In this document: positions 22,556 through 33,346 of the stretch, in pieces
Numbering within the stretch: position 1 is the stretch's first letter
How the letters are laid out: the number at the start of each line of letters is the position of its first letter
NCBI RefSeq assembly: GCF_012273895.1
Contig: NC_052128.1
Location: 930,001 to 994,000, forward strand
Direction: 5' to 3'
Source of the DNA: Zerene cesonia
Lineage: Eukaryota; Arthropoda; Insecta; Lepidoptera; Pieridae
DNA length: 64,000 nt
Program-made: the position numbers and the translations under genes
The notes under the pieces: generated by a model
What the model saw: only the letters and a program-made list of their open reading frames with translations
The model's database searches: none
Told to the model about the DNA's origin: nothing

Positions 22556-22568
22556 TTCTAGGAAAACT

Positions 22569-22766
22569 ATAGGGTTCAGACTACACCCGATTCTTATTGA
22601 AAGCGGAGGATTTAAGGACACAGTATATGAATGAATATCCTATTATTATTTTAAAAAATACACGTTGTTTTTTATTTAAAATTTTGAAGCGAACTTTGTG
22701 TCATAATCATGGTACATAAAAAACATTTTTATGTAATTAGTGTTAAATGTTGCCACTTAAAACTTG
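22569..22766. other. AT-rich spacer
   Basis: Nothing identifiable. Confidence 0.4.
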
Positions 22767-22905
22767 TTCTATTTTTATTTTCATTGACACATTATAAGTG
22801 AAAAATACACAGCCCATAATAATATAACTAGGGTATTATACAGAGTTGTTAACCGCAAAATTGAGTTTTACATTTATAATTGCAACTAATATTACAAGTG
22901 AATAA
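22767..22905 (+). repeat. 134-bp direct repeat, copy 2
   Basis: Matches 20606-20739 over its full length with a few substitutions and a small insertion (ATAATATAACTAGGG where copy 1 has ATAGCTAGGG). Same orientation, 2.16 kb apart. Here the outer 29-bp flank repeat is absent. Confidence 0.75.
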
Positions 22906-23444
22906 AATGTAAAACGCCAAGCGTAGAAGTTGAGGAACATTAATACAAAATCAAGCTACATCACAAAATACACAGAGCTTTAAACAATCGTGCTCGTTTA
23001 ATAAAAATACAACATTATTTGAATTATAACGAAGTTAGTAGGTTAAAAAGTTTTAATAAAAGCGTAAAGTGTCTTCAGGGAAAATGTCCCGTTTAAATAT
23101 TAGACCTGCACTCGCGTTGCATAAAGGAATTTTCTAGCGCTTGCATCGCTTAAAATATTGAAGCGTCTACCGGGCCACTGCTAGCGGCGGCGGACGCGTA
23201 AGCGGAAGCGATTTAGATACTGATGTGCACATTTTTAAAGCGCTGTATCTTGTTTACTTTGTTTATATTTTGATCCGGTGTTTGAAATAATTTAGTTTGT
23301 ACGGCATGAATAATTTCATTTTAAGACATAATTAGCCAGAGAATGTTAGTTTTAACTATTTTGTATGAAATTGATGTTTTTATATGCTTTTTGGCGCCTA
23401 GAATTTCTAGTTCGTATGTTTTTCTAGTTTAGAAAAATAATAAT
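22906..23444. other. Unique stretch with GC-richer block 23080-23250
   Basis: The block includes CCGGGCCACTGCTAGCGGCG and GCGGACGCGTAAGCGGAAGC. The decamer TTTTTGGCGC lies at 23388-23397. No reading frame. Possibly regulatory. Confidence 0.3.
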
Positions 23445-23776
23445 TTTTTTTTTTTATGTCATAGCGGGCAACTGAGCCGGTGATTCGCCTGATGGTAAGC
23501 GATCGCTACAGTCCATAAAGATTCGCAGAGACGACGGGAATAAAACAGTGGGGAATGGAGAGGAAAAGGAAACCCTATTCCAGCTCCCTTACCCCGAACG
23601 ATAAACGATAGTATTCGCATGTTACTATATCACCTCGATCTACTGTGGAGGTCGGTACTCCCACGCCAAAGTAACATATTTTCTCAGCAAACGTTAGTCT
23701 GTCATACATCTCATCTTAGCAATTGGAGATATAATTTACCATCTATTATCAGAGCGCGTGCTCGACTCCCACAATC
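23445..23776 (-). mobile_element. Family C retroelement with poly(A) tail
   Basis: On the plus strand it begins with a T-run and ATGTCATAGCGGGCAACTGA (the complement of a poly(A) 3' end). It runs through GATGGTAAGCGATCGC, AAACCCTATTCCAGCTCCCT and CTACTGTGGAGGTCGGTACT to GCGTGCTCGACTCCCACA, the 5' end. The poly(A) and 5'-variable lengths across copies make this a SINE or LINE 3' end and not a DNA transposon. The 76-aa frame inside is not a gene. Confidence 0.75.
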
Positions 23777-25083
23777 TACATTTAAAATTATAAAACGACA
23801 AACGACAAGAAATAAAGGCTCAAACAATATTCCCGGAAAACGTAATTAAGCGTCTCACAGACACTTAAGTTGCAGCTTATTGCATCTTAGCTGATCAAAT
23901 TAACGAATATTGTTTTTCAAGCAATTTCGGCGCTTGCTAGGAAATATGGTTTAATGGTAACAGTTTCAGCTAGCGCTCGGTGGGGAAAGCAATATTCTTT
24001 GAAACGGTTCGTAATAATACCTTGGTTAGTGTTTTATTGCGGCATTTGTTTGTACTTTGTATGTTTTCGTGTTATTTTAGTGTGAGATGTATTAGTAATC
24101 ATTAAAAGTTTAAAATTATCTTCTTGTTTGAATGAAAAAATGGGTTTCTTACTAACGACGTTCATATATTGTGTTTAACTACAGGATTCCAGGAGAAACG
24201 AGGAATATTTGATAAATCTTTACAATGTTTTGTTCCTATAAACAATGAAGTTTATGTTATCGCGATACGTGTATGGAATACCCTAAAATATTGATGGTAT
24301 CAATACATTTTATTTTCAATGATCATATATGTTGTGTTTGATTAATTTAAAAGGGCTGGTAGTTTGTGTTTATGACATATCAATTATCGCTACATATTTT
24401 AATTAAAAAGTTTAAAGCGTAAGCGGTTTACAACACAATAACACGAGCAAAAACTAATCAAATATAAAATTGAAACCATTGTTCTAAGTATTCTCGGCCT
24501 TGTAGAATTATCAATACTAACCACTCGTAAAGATAGCATCGGCTTTTATGTGTTGCCGCCTTTTGATTTGATAAAGATTTGTTTGTATTGCCATCTAATT
24601 GAACTTGTCAAGTGTTTTGAGAGCACTCGACCGTAAGTGTGTCATTTATTTTGAGTCAGAAGTCATCATCGATATGTTTACGCCTTAACGCAATGGAAGT
24701 ATTTTCAATGGTCACTGAAGTTAAAATGTCATTAAAAGATGGAAAATAGTTCTTATTAAAACATAAAGAAATGTACCATGGTACTAAAATTGAGTATACT
24801 TATCAAACTCAAAAACGTATATTTAATTACTTTGCTTTTTATAAATTGATATCTATGATCCATCTATTATTAATAATGCTAAACTGAGATATAGTTTCAC
24901 TGTAAAAAACATGTCAGTTTAATTGTATAAAGTTCGAAAGAAGAGGCCTGTGTTCTGTACGTTAGTAATAAAATATATAATTAGAAGGACTGACTTTAAG
25001 ATAATATCAATATTATTAAATAATTCACTATTATATTTTATCATTACCACACTTATACTGTTTTAATACATTTCGTATATAAA
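23777..25083. other. Unique AT-rich stretch
   Basis: No gene, repeat or clear regulatory cluster identified. Confidence 0.4.
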
Positions 25084-25440
25084 TTGAAACGCAAGCACAG
25101 AGATTTAACGTTTAGAAACTGCGCCAGTAATCCAGTTTTCGCGGCGCCATCGCTGTGTTGTATTCAATTGTGTGCGAAATATGGAAATTCGACAAAGCAA
25201 CACTTATGTTGTAGCACACCGAAATTTCCAACACCCAGCGTCCAGTTAAGTCGCGGTACGTCGAAATTCCGTAATCAGTAACTAGTTGGAAGTTGGTTCT
25301 AACAAATGGATCCAGAGTTCCGAGAACGCTGTACGTTAATACTGTAACTCGGAATTTCCAGTGTAATTAAGCAGTTTGGAACACAAATAAAAGGTAGTTT
25401 GGCGACACTTACGTTAAGTGCATGTGATAGGAAGTGTCAT
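25084..25440. promoter_or_regulatory. GC-richer unique block with four kappaB-like motifs
   Basis: GGAAATTCG (25183), CGAAATTTCC (25220), CGAAATTCCG (25262) and GGAATTTCC (25351) lie within 180 bp. They resemble half or full Rel/NF-kappaB sites (GGRRNNYYCC). A 65-aa frame (25084-25281) spans part of it but shows no known domain. Regulatory function is inference. Confidence 0.25.
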
Positions 25441-25644
25441 TTTTGTGTTAGTTCGTTATGAGATGACCATTGGAGCTTAGAGGAGTAGTGTTTGTAAAAT
25501 ATGGTAATTGTGTGGGAGGTGTTACTATCCGTATTAACCAAGATCTTGAGTATGGAAGCACATCATTACATAGTATAAAGTAGGGTATTGGCGAAATTAT
25601 CAGGTCATTGGTAAGCTTCTATGAATACAAGAAATAAGAACATG

Positions 25645-25930
25645 CTATTACTACATTAAGAAAAGTCGCTGTCGTGTGTGTGTCTGTATGTTTAGATCGT
25701 TAAACTTACGCAACAGATTGATGGTTTTTTTTAATAGTTACAGTGATTCAAGAGGAAGGTTTACATGGATAATAAGATCTATTAAACTTCTCCAAATTTA
25801 ACGCGTACGAAGCCGGTGGCCAATCAAAATTCGTTGGGTAGTTTTAAGGATCTAAGCTTGCATACACACATACATACATACATACGAAGAGACAGACGCG
25901 AGAAGCGACTTCTGTTTATACTAGGCGGTG
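25645..25930. mobile_element. Helitron-like subfamily C copy plus facing 5' fragment
   Basis: 25645-25820 reads plus strand (AAGTCGCTGTCGTGTGTGTG to AATTTAACGCGTACGAAGCC). 25845-25930 reads minus strand (GACGCGAGAAGCGACTTCTG, TTTATACTAGGCGGTGAT, the complement of a TCAC...TAGTATAAA 5' end). A TACA microsatellite (25870-25885) lies between. The two 5' ends face outwards, an inverted arrangement. Confidence 0.55.
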
Positions 25931-26356
25931 ATAAAATGTTATTGCATTCTAATAATTTCAGGGCGAATTATTTTGTGTTAAAAATAATCATTTAAAACAA
26001 AACACAACAAAACTTTTACATCAAGAAAAGTTACTTAAAGGCTATTAATCTCATATTTTAGTTAAACGTCTTTCTTAAGAAATATCTTTCCATCTAACCA
26101 ATCACTTCACAAATGCTTGATGTATACTCGTTAAAACTGACCACATGATATTAATTGAACTTTACGCTAATGCGGTCTGTAGCACTATTAAACTATGCGT
26201 CGCCATGCATTAATCTAGTAGGCCATGCGTTGCATGCATGATTTGTTATACATACCGCATATTTGAAATCGATGAATTATGCTAAGCGGTTAATGTTAAT
26301 CTGTTAAATAGTCTCTGATAACTTATCAAAATATTAGTGCAATAAATATTGTTCTA
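25931..26356. other. Unique AT-rich stretch
   Basis: A GCATGC-rich patch (ATGCATTAATC..GCCATGCGTTGCATGCATG near 26204-26242) is the only local structure. No gene. Confidence 0.35.
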
Positions 26357-26522
26357 TTAGCTGCGCCCCACGGATTCACCCACGTAGGAATATCGGGATA
26401 AAAAGTTGCCTATATGTTATTCCAGTTGCCCAGCTATCCACATGTTTAGTAGTTTTTGTGTGAAAGAGCAACAAACACACACTCATCCTTACAAACGTTC
26501 GCACTTATAATATTAAGTAGGA
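26357..26522 (-). mobile_element. Helitron-like element, subfamily A, internally deleted
   Basis: TTAGCTGCGCCCCACGGATT at the 3' end (CTAG to TTAG) through GTTGCCTATATGTTATTCCA to CACTTATAATATTAAGTAGGA. About 35 bp shorter than the intact 200-bp copies, with deletions after the hairpin and in the middle. Confidence 0.75.
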
Positions 26523-26797
26523 TATTGCACTAGGTACCTTGCTAGACAGAAGACACAGACATGTTATAGCAGACCATAATATGTATGTAAATCATATTTG
26601 AAGAAAAATCCCAGTACATTTATTTGTGTTTAAGAGCAACGAACATTTTCTAATCTGCTTATAATCTTAATAAGGATTTATAATAGGAAGAGACCGGTAG
26701 TTTTCATCCAACCAGACATATATGTCTGAGAACGCGATTAAGAACTGTTTCCACTGTTTAAGAAAGTATGTAGAATAAGAGCATTAAGTATTAATAA

Positions 26798-26960
26798 CTA
26801 GGTTTTTGTTCGCGCTTTCGCCTGGCTAGTAAAGGAAATTCCCATAGGAATGAAATGTGTCCTACCAGTGTCCTAACTATATTCAAAATCAAAAATCACA
26901 TAAAATCGATCCAACGCAAAGGCGAACAAACGTGCATTCGTCTTTATAACATTCGTAAGA
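26798..26960 (-). mobile_element. Helitron-like element, another subfamily
   Basis: CTAGGTTTTTGTTCGCGCTT at one end with A before, TCCCATAGGAATGAAATGTG and a terminal region CGTCTTTATAACATTCGTAAG. It follows the same CTAG plus GC-rich hairpin plan, but the internal wording differs from subfamilies A-D. Confidence 0.5.
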
Positions 26961-27717
26961 GTAAATCCCAAAATTTAAATGACCTCAAAATATACCAACT
27001 GTATTGGAACATCAAAGCAGAACTCAACTGAGCTTGGAAATTCTCATTCGATTTTGTTACATTTGTACAAAATAAACACCTTGTAAGCCAGCTTTTCTCT
27101 TTTTACGATCCGGGTTTATTTCAGCAATGTCGTATAGACAGGATGTCAATATTGGAAAAGAGTTCTAAAATAAAATAGGTTTTATAGAAGGAAATTTTAA
27201 AATTTATTGAAGTAAAAATGCCGCTAATGTTCCTCAGGATTAAATCACGCAAGTCTACGGTTACATAGCCTAATTGCAGATGTTTTGAAGTCATTTTTTT
27301 AGTTTAATTGGTTCGCTAGTATTAAAATTATTTAAAGGAGATATTACTTGTAGCGTTTTCAATAAGGGTATTAAAATATACGTTATTGAAATAGGTACTT
27401 TTCATATTTGAAAAAGATTATGGCGATGGTATTTACTTGTTATACTGTAACTATCCATTTAGTATGACGCTTAAAAACATGTTATGTGTTTGTAGTTATG
27501 GGGTAAATTAACTTTATTAGGTATGCTTGTTTAGGTGAACTTTTTACAAGGTGTTTTCATAAAAATTCATTAAATTGTTAGTTCTATTTGTTTCTAAATA
27601 TGTCGAGCATTCGTAAACCAGGCCAATTAAACAAGTGAAAAAGTATACGCTTAAGAGTTTTATTCTAAATCTCTGATGCTAATTAAACAAATAGCCAATA
27701 TACCACAGAACATTCAC
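26961..27717. other. Unique AT-rich stretch
   Basis: No feature supported. Confidence 0.4.
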
Positions 27718-27940
27718 AAGGAGGCCCATATCCTTTTCCTTCCCCTTCCCAGTCCTTTCCTTTATTCCTCTCGCCAATCCTTTCTTAGTCCCTTCCCAAT
27801 TTAAAGTCGGCAATCCATTTATAGAGGCGTAAGGTCTGTAATCGACTTTACGCCTCTACAAATGTTCATGGGCGGTGGTAGCGCTTACCATCAGGCGACC
27901 CACCAGCTCCATTGCCGACTGTGACAAAAAAAAAAAAAAA
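27718..27940 (+). mobile_element. Family C retroelement 3' end with poly(A)16
   Basis: GGAGGCCCATATCCTTTTCC through TTTAAAGTCGGCAATCCATT, an inverted pair (TAGAGGCGTAAGGTCTG and CGACTTTACGCCTCTACAAA), ATGTTCATGGGCGGTGGTAG, TTACCATCAGGCGACCCACC, ending in a run of A. The long clean poly(A) suggests a recent insertion and fixes the 3' end of the family. Confidence 0.8.
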
Positions 27941-30255
27941 ACAAGGCCTGCGAATAAAGACATTGTAACAGCTGTAAAGTATTGGCCAAAACTCACGATT
28001 AACACCTGAACAGCTAGCGCAACTGCATCCAACATTAGCTATTTATCAAGCTCGAAGCTTGTAGCCCTCAAGGTAGTTGCAACTAATTGTGGTTCGCAAC
28101 TTCGTGCAAGTTGTACGAGCTATTTGACAAGTATTGTAATTAGGAACAGTGGCCATTTTGTCTGTAGTTCAGGAGACGTTGTTATAGTTTAAGAGGTCAT
28201 TATAAGTTTCGTGAGTCGATGCTTCCGCAGAATTGGCTCGTATCATAATAGTATTATTTATAGCTATTGGGGTGTCTTAAAATGTCATGCATGGATCATT
28301 AAAAGCACGTTATTTGAGCAAATTAACAACAGCATGTTAGCAATTCAAATAATAGTGTACTTGAAATGTATACAATAACCAAGAAATTATTTGGAATGTT
28401 TCTTCTTTTTATGATGAATTGTAAATAATATATTGCCATCAGTAATCCACCAGAAAAGGAATTCAGTGTATAAACTTATTTCGTCGCTTTCTATCGAAAC
28501 TACTATCCAAAAATATTCAACAGAAAATACAAGCATTAGAAAAACCTCTCCATACTCCGCACATATAGTTCCAAACGAAATAAAAATGCAATTTTCAAAT
28601 AGCCAGAAACGTTATTCGATCAATAGATAGATAAAATAAAATGAGTCCATTGTACGAATTCTCATCGGAAATTGGAAATCACAAAAACCACCACACAGTA
28701 ATATCGATTAAGTGGCGATAAAGTGGAATCAAACGAGCATTCCGGCAACGTGAAGTCGCTGCAGGTAGCTAATGGCCCGGAATATCGTTTGGAATCGCGC
28801 CAACTTCATGCCGCTTGTTGCATACCGGATGAGGTTTGTAAACGTAATACCTCCAGCTTTTAGGTCTAAGGTTAGACAAGTTTGTATAGAGAATGTTGTT
28901 AATTGTTTGCTAAATTACATTTATAATTACTTTTTGTGTTGTTCGTGCAATTTTGCTCAATAATGAAGCAGAAGTCAAAAAAATGTCAAAAAAAAATAAT
29001 CAGTCTATTAAAATATACAGAATCAGTTTAAACAAATTAAAAACTTTGTTTTATTATAAAAGTGGTAATATAAATACATATCAAAGACATACTATTATAT
29101 CCATTTATCGAAGAACTTCCCAGACGTCTCGATCTTACCTGTAAATAATAATATATTTTTTATTACATAGTAGTAATAGTTTATTACATAATTACAATAT
29201 ATAACGAAATTTCCTACCAATTAAATATTATAAAAAGTGCTACTAAACAATCAGTTCATTGGCTTAGGCGTGAGGAAGAGTATATACTAAGACTACTAGC
29301 TTTTAAATAAGAAGGCGAAATAAAACGTTCAATTTTACCGTCCAGAAGTTTCTAAGACATTTCAAAATAACTAAAGAATAGATGGAATAGAGGCGGGGAA
29401 TTAAATTAGGGTTTAAAACTAGAACTAAGATATCGGATAGCAGTAACGAAGGTAGCAATGGCCACGAGCGAACTAAATTGAATGAGCGTGGCCACCACAC
29501 TTTGAAATGTTTTCTTGAATAACTGCTATTACACGTCTGCGATGATATTCTTTGATCGTCTTAAAGGTTAAAGAAAATTGAACGTTTCTAGCCTTTATTG
29601 TCTGAGTTATAAATGCTAAAACATGTGAGAGTGTAGCATGTGTTATTTCGTTTTGCAAATAGTATTGATTCTTACTATATTTCGTATGTTGGAAGTGAAA
29701 ATTTTATAGATTAAAAATAAAATAACATATTATTGTAATACTTGTAGAAGTTCTTTCAAACGTGACGACGGTTAAGAGATTTACAAAGCAGGATACTTAA
29801 TGGCAAAGAGTAGATGACTATAAGTAAATATTTATGACTTTAATTCACTTAGATAAAAATGCAATCTAACAGGTATATTTCTAATGTTATACAGTTAAAT
29901 CAGCGGAAAATACTAAACCTCAGTAAGATTAAATATTGTTAACAATGTCATAGAGGAATAATCAATTTCATTAACCTTGTATATATCGGTAACATATCCC
30001 ATCATAATCCAGCCTAAATTGACATCGGGTCACCGAAGGCTTACCCAGTTAATGTTTCAATTAAGAGACGATCCGGGGTTATTGCTTCGTTTTACATTAT
30101 GCAATAGTTTATAATTAGAAATGGGTTCTTCGGTGAGAGCTTAATTTAAGCTTTGAAGGTTAAGAACAATATTTTCCAGAAACCCTAACTAAATCGGATC
30201 ACCTATTCGCGAGCAGTGCCTCATGCAGACACAATGTTTAAAATTAAAAAAAAAT
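27941..30255. other. Unique stretch, several GC-richer blocks
   Basis: Blocks at 27980-28180 and 28640-28870 stand out from the AT-rich background. The second contains ACCACCACAC, TAATGGCCCGGAATATCG and a 63-aa frame (28772-28963) of unknown kind. No repeat match. These may be conserved non-coding elements; I cannot show it. Confidence 0.25.
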
Positions 30256-30700
30256 CTTTATTACTATAAAGTACATAGTGTGCATTAACTAAATTAACCA
30301 ACGAACCGTCCGAGACACAATTAAAGTATTTTAAGTTATAAGAGGCCCTGGCTGCTCACCCATCTTAAAAAAAATAGTGACACTTATGAAGTGAATGTAG
30401 TTTCCTTTAATAATGTTTAAAATTTCAATCCATAAATAACAATATCAAATATAAATCATAAAGTTATTTTTTGTGTCGTTAAAATCTAAAATGTATACCT
30501 GCATTGAACGACAGATCAGTTTGTGAGGCTGCAGCAAACACTACGTGATCGTCTCCATTGCTTTAGTATTACCTATAAGCGCTTGGACCTTTGAAAAGAG
30601 AGATATGTTTTAGATCTACCGCTGTTGTAGTTTTTCAATTAATCACAAACAATTAAAATTAATCACAAACTAACGAAGGCCGGTATTACTATATATATAC
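30256..30700. other. AT-rich stretch with A-rich run
   Basis: An A-run followed by TCTTTATTACTATAAAGTAC could be the tail of an old minus-strand retroelement, but no body is recognisable. Confidence 0.3.
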
Positions 30701-30747
30701 AATTATTTTAGTTTATTATTCAGAATTAATATACAACAATAATAATT

Positions 30748-30943
30748 CCAGAGAATGGAAATAAAACGGTGAAGGAAAACATCGTGAGGAAACCGGCATG
30801 TCCGAGAATTAAAAAAGTTCGACGACATGTGACATCTGCCAACCCGCACTTGGCCAGCGTGGTGGATTATGGCCTGAACCCTCATAGAAGGCCTGTGTCC
30901 CAGCAGTGGGAACATATATGGGCTGATGATGATGATGATGATG
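30748..30943 (+). mobile_element. SINE S2 with 10-bp target duplication and (GAT)n tail
   Basis: Body from AAACGGTGAAGGAAAACATC through GCCAACCCGCACTTGGCCAG and AACCCTCATAGAAGGCCTGT to GGGCTGATGATGATGATGAT. Direct repeats AATAATAATT (30738-30747 and 30944-30953) flank it, though their simple composition makes this weaker evidence. The head is truncated. Confidence 0.8.
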
Positions 30944-31557
30944 AATAATAATTATTTTTTAACAAACCGCCATCTGTTGTCAGAAGTATACCAACATGAA
31001 ACCAAATTAAATTGTTCTACACGAAAGGCTTCCAAATAAATAAAGAATATTTAAAATCGGTTCACTTACTGTGATGTCATTTGAATTTTTTCACTTACTG
31101 TAATGTTGTTTGTGTTATTTGAAAAATGTGTTATTTGAATATCATTCAAATGTTTTAAGGTAACAAAACCTTAAAAAATACAGTCAAATTAACAACCTCC
31201 TCTTTTTATACGTCGGTTGAAAACTAGTTCACAAAACTTGAATAAATTTTTATTAACAACATACAGATACTATATATTACCAGTGGTAGTGAATCAAATT
31301 GGAAAAACGAATTTCGCCAGCTTACCGAGATCAACTAAAGTGCAAAGTAAAGTGAACGTATCGCTTTACAAAGACAACACTAATCCAAAAGACAAAGAAT
31401 GTTAAAGATAAAAGATCCGAAGCTCCAATAACGAATACCGTCCCAACTTTTAATGGCCTAGGAAACTATTAACAAAGATAAAGTCTGGTCGACTTTGGAT
31501 CAATCGTTTAAATCATGGTGGAGATTCTGTTTATTCTTTATCGGCTGTGAGGAGCAT

Positions 31558-31690
31558 TGCTAGTATCAAACAAAGTCTATCTGTGTGTGTGTCTGTATGC
31601 TTAAATCTTTACAATTACGCAACAGATTTAGTTGGGGTTTTTAATAGATTCAAGAGGATGGTTTATATGTGTAATTATATGAAAAGAAAG
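31558..31690 (+). mobile_element. Helitron-like subfamily C, truncated
   Basis: TTGCTAGTATCAAACAAAG, GTGTGTGTCTGTATGCTTAA, ACGCAACAGATTTAGTTGGG and ATTCAAGAGGATGGTTTATA follow the subfamily C order. The 3' hairpin and CTAG are lost. Confidence 0.55.
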
Positions 31691-31842
31691 GGGTCGCAAA
31701 AGGGTTTTACTACGATATAACTCGTGCGTAGTTGCCTGCTAAAATTATTTTTATGTATAGCGTCTTCTTAATACCAAACTTCCACTAACACTATTATTGA
31801 TTGAACCAGACTTTATTAAGAATCTCTTTAGAACTGTCATAA

Positions 31843-31906
31843 GCACTCATAGGAGGCCTGTCTCAGCAGTGGGAACATGATGCTTACGTGGGTTTATGAT
31901 GATGAC
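31843..31906 (+). mobile_element. SINE S2 3' remnant
   Basis: CACTCATAGGAGGCCTGTCT, CAGCAGTGGGAACATGATGC and TTTATGATGATGAC are the last 60 bp of S2. Confidence 0.6.
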
Positions 31907-32066
31907 TACGCCTTCGAGGTGCAATTTCTATAGAAAATGGCCGATAAGATACTCTGTAATTGTTCTTTTCAAATCATGACAATTAAATTTATCAATTTAT
32001 TTAAATTCCGCATACTTTTTTATGTATATTGTACAAGCGTTTCCCGCTTGACTATGATCTCGCCTA

Positions 32067-32242
32067 GTATTTTCTTGTGTTTGATTTTACGCTAGTATTA
32101 TACATTTAGAAATTAAAGACTTTTAAACGGATTTCATACGCGGTTTATTCATTATATTATTAACCCGACGTTTCGAACACTACAGCGAGCGTGGTCAGGA
32201 GAAGACACGGTCACCCCGTTAAAAAGTCTTTAATTTCTACAC
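32067..32242. mobile_element. Family P repeat with 10-bp target duplication
   Basis: Contains TTGTGTTTGATTTTACGCTA, an arm (TAGAAATTAAAGACTTTTAAAC), the core ACGTTTCGAACACTACAGCG, and a second inverted arm GTTAAAAAGTCTTTAATTTC. Perfect direct repeats GATCTCGCCT (32057-32066 and 32243-32252) bound it, giving a 176-bp unit. Confidence 0.75.
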
Positions 32243-32426
32243 GATCTCGCCTGCTGGTAAGCAGAGATGCAGTAAAGATGGAGCCCAAGGGTCATGATCA
32301 TTCTTTCCTTTAAAACCCCTACACTGTACAATCTGTGTTCACAGATTCAGGAAGCATATTCCAGTCGCTCGTGGTTCAAATTAAAAATTATTAACAGTAG
32401 TTTTTAGAAATTTTTAAAGGATCGAC

Positions 32427-32498
32427 AAATTTGATTCCAAGGCAGGATTCGAACCCACGTGATTCTCCCAACTGTGGCAACGCCTCTCTACTTATATA
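32427..32498 (-). mobile_element. SINE S3 remnant
   Basis: TTTGATTCCAAGGCAGGATT, then TCGAACCCACGTG and TGTGGCAACGCCTCTC are the minus-strand B-box and head region of S3. Confidence 0.55.
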
Positions 32499-32689
32499 TC
32501 TCGTAAGAGAAATACAGACAAAACTGTAAACAAAGCATAGTTTATCCAAACAATGCACTATTTCGTAAGAGTAAAACACAAATAGAAAATCCATTACCAT
32601 AGTAAACTTTATAAATATTCATTTACGTAGCGCTGGTAGGTATATTTAATAAATTCTCTTCACAATGAAAAGCAATTAAAATTTTCACA

Positions 32690-32836
32690 GCGCGTCCATA
32701 ATGCAATCGGTGTCCATTGTCCGTCGAATTGACGTGACGTGACGGCCCTCGATAAGTGTCCACTGTCCAATAGCTGTTGATACCGACGCGGGAAAATATA
32801 GCGTAAATTTTTTTGTAAAGGATTTATCACGTAAGT
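32690..32836 (+). promoter_or_regulatory. Candidate promoter / first exon with splice donor
   Basis: A GC-richer unique block: TGACGTGACGTGACGG (tandem CRE-like), GTCCAATAG (CCAAT), CGCGGGAAAA (inverse of an E2F site) at 32787-32796, then TTATCAC|GTAAGT at 32831, a perfect 5' splice-site consensus. Each motif alone can arise by chance. No downstream exon is identified. Confidence 0.2.
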
Positions 32837-33229
32837 ACGAAAACATCGCTAAAATATTTCGATAAATGGTGTTTCGTTTTTTAATTCGGTTTTTATTGTA
32901 GAATTTACAAATGACGCTATTTTAAACTTATTTCAAATGTAAAAAATACTATAACACGTTATTTAATGTTGATCACTTTTCAACGCGCCTATAAGTGTTG
33001 AATCTAAATCGTTTGGCTAATTGTGGCAACCACTACTATTGCTTCCAAAATATGACGACTAGTTCTAAAAACAAACATAAGTTTTTTCTCTCTGTGATAA
33101 TTTTACTGGTGCTTTAACAAAAACGTTAAAGAAACCCTACAGTAGTGAGTACGTTAAGAAACTTCTATCTTCACATATAAAAGAAATGTCGTGTAAACCT
33201 AATCACAAGGAAAAATAGATGTAACTTAC

Positions 33230-33346
33230 CGTGACTATCATTTCATCGAATCACGAATACAATCCAACGATTTCACGACACTGGCCAGTAAATATTCTTA
33301 TAAATGTAAATGACACTAGTCTATGGATGTTTCTAGAAGGTTCCAG
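33230..33346 (-). promoter_or_regulatory. Candidate heat-shock-type promoter and short first exon
   Basis: Reading the minus strand: a perfect heat-shock element (plus-strand TTCTAGAAGGTTC, 33331-33343), 30 bp downstream a TATAAG TATA box (33302-33297), then GGCCAGTGT as an initiator-like string (about 33282), about 50 nt of possible exon, and CACG|GTAAGT, a strong splice donor with the intron starting at 33229. The order and spacing match heat-shock gene promoters. There is no coding sequence nearby; a spliced non-coding transcript or a chance assembly of motifs are both possible. Confidence 0.3.

Noticed and set aside
20606..22905. LTR retrotransposon with 134-bp LTRs
   Set aside because: No primer-binding site, polypurine tract or coding sequence between the repeats, and unrelated SINE and Helitron insertions occupy the interval.
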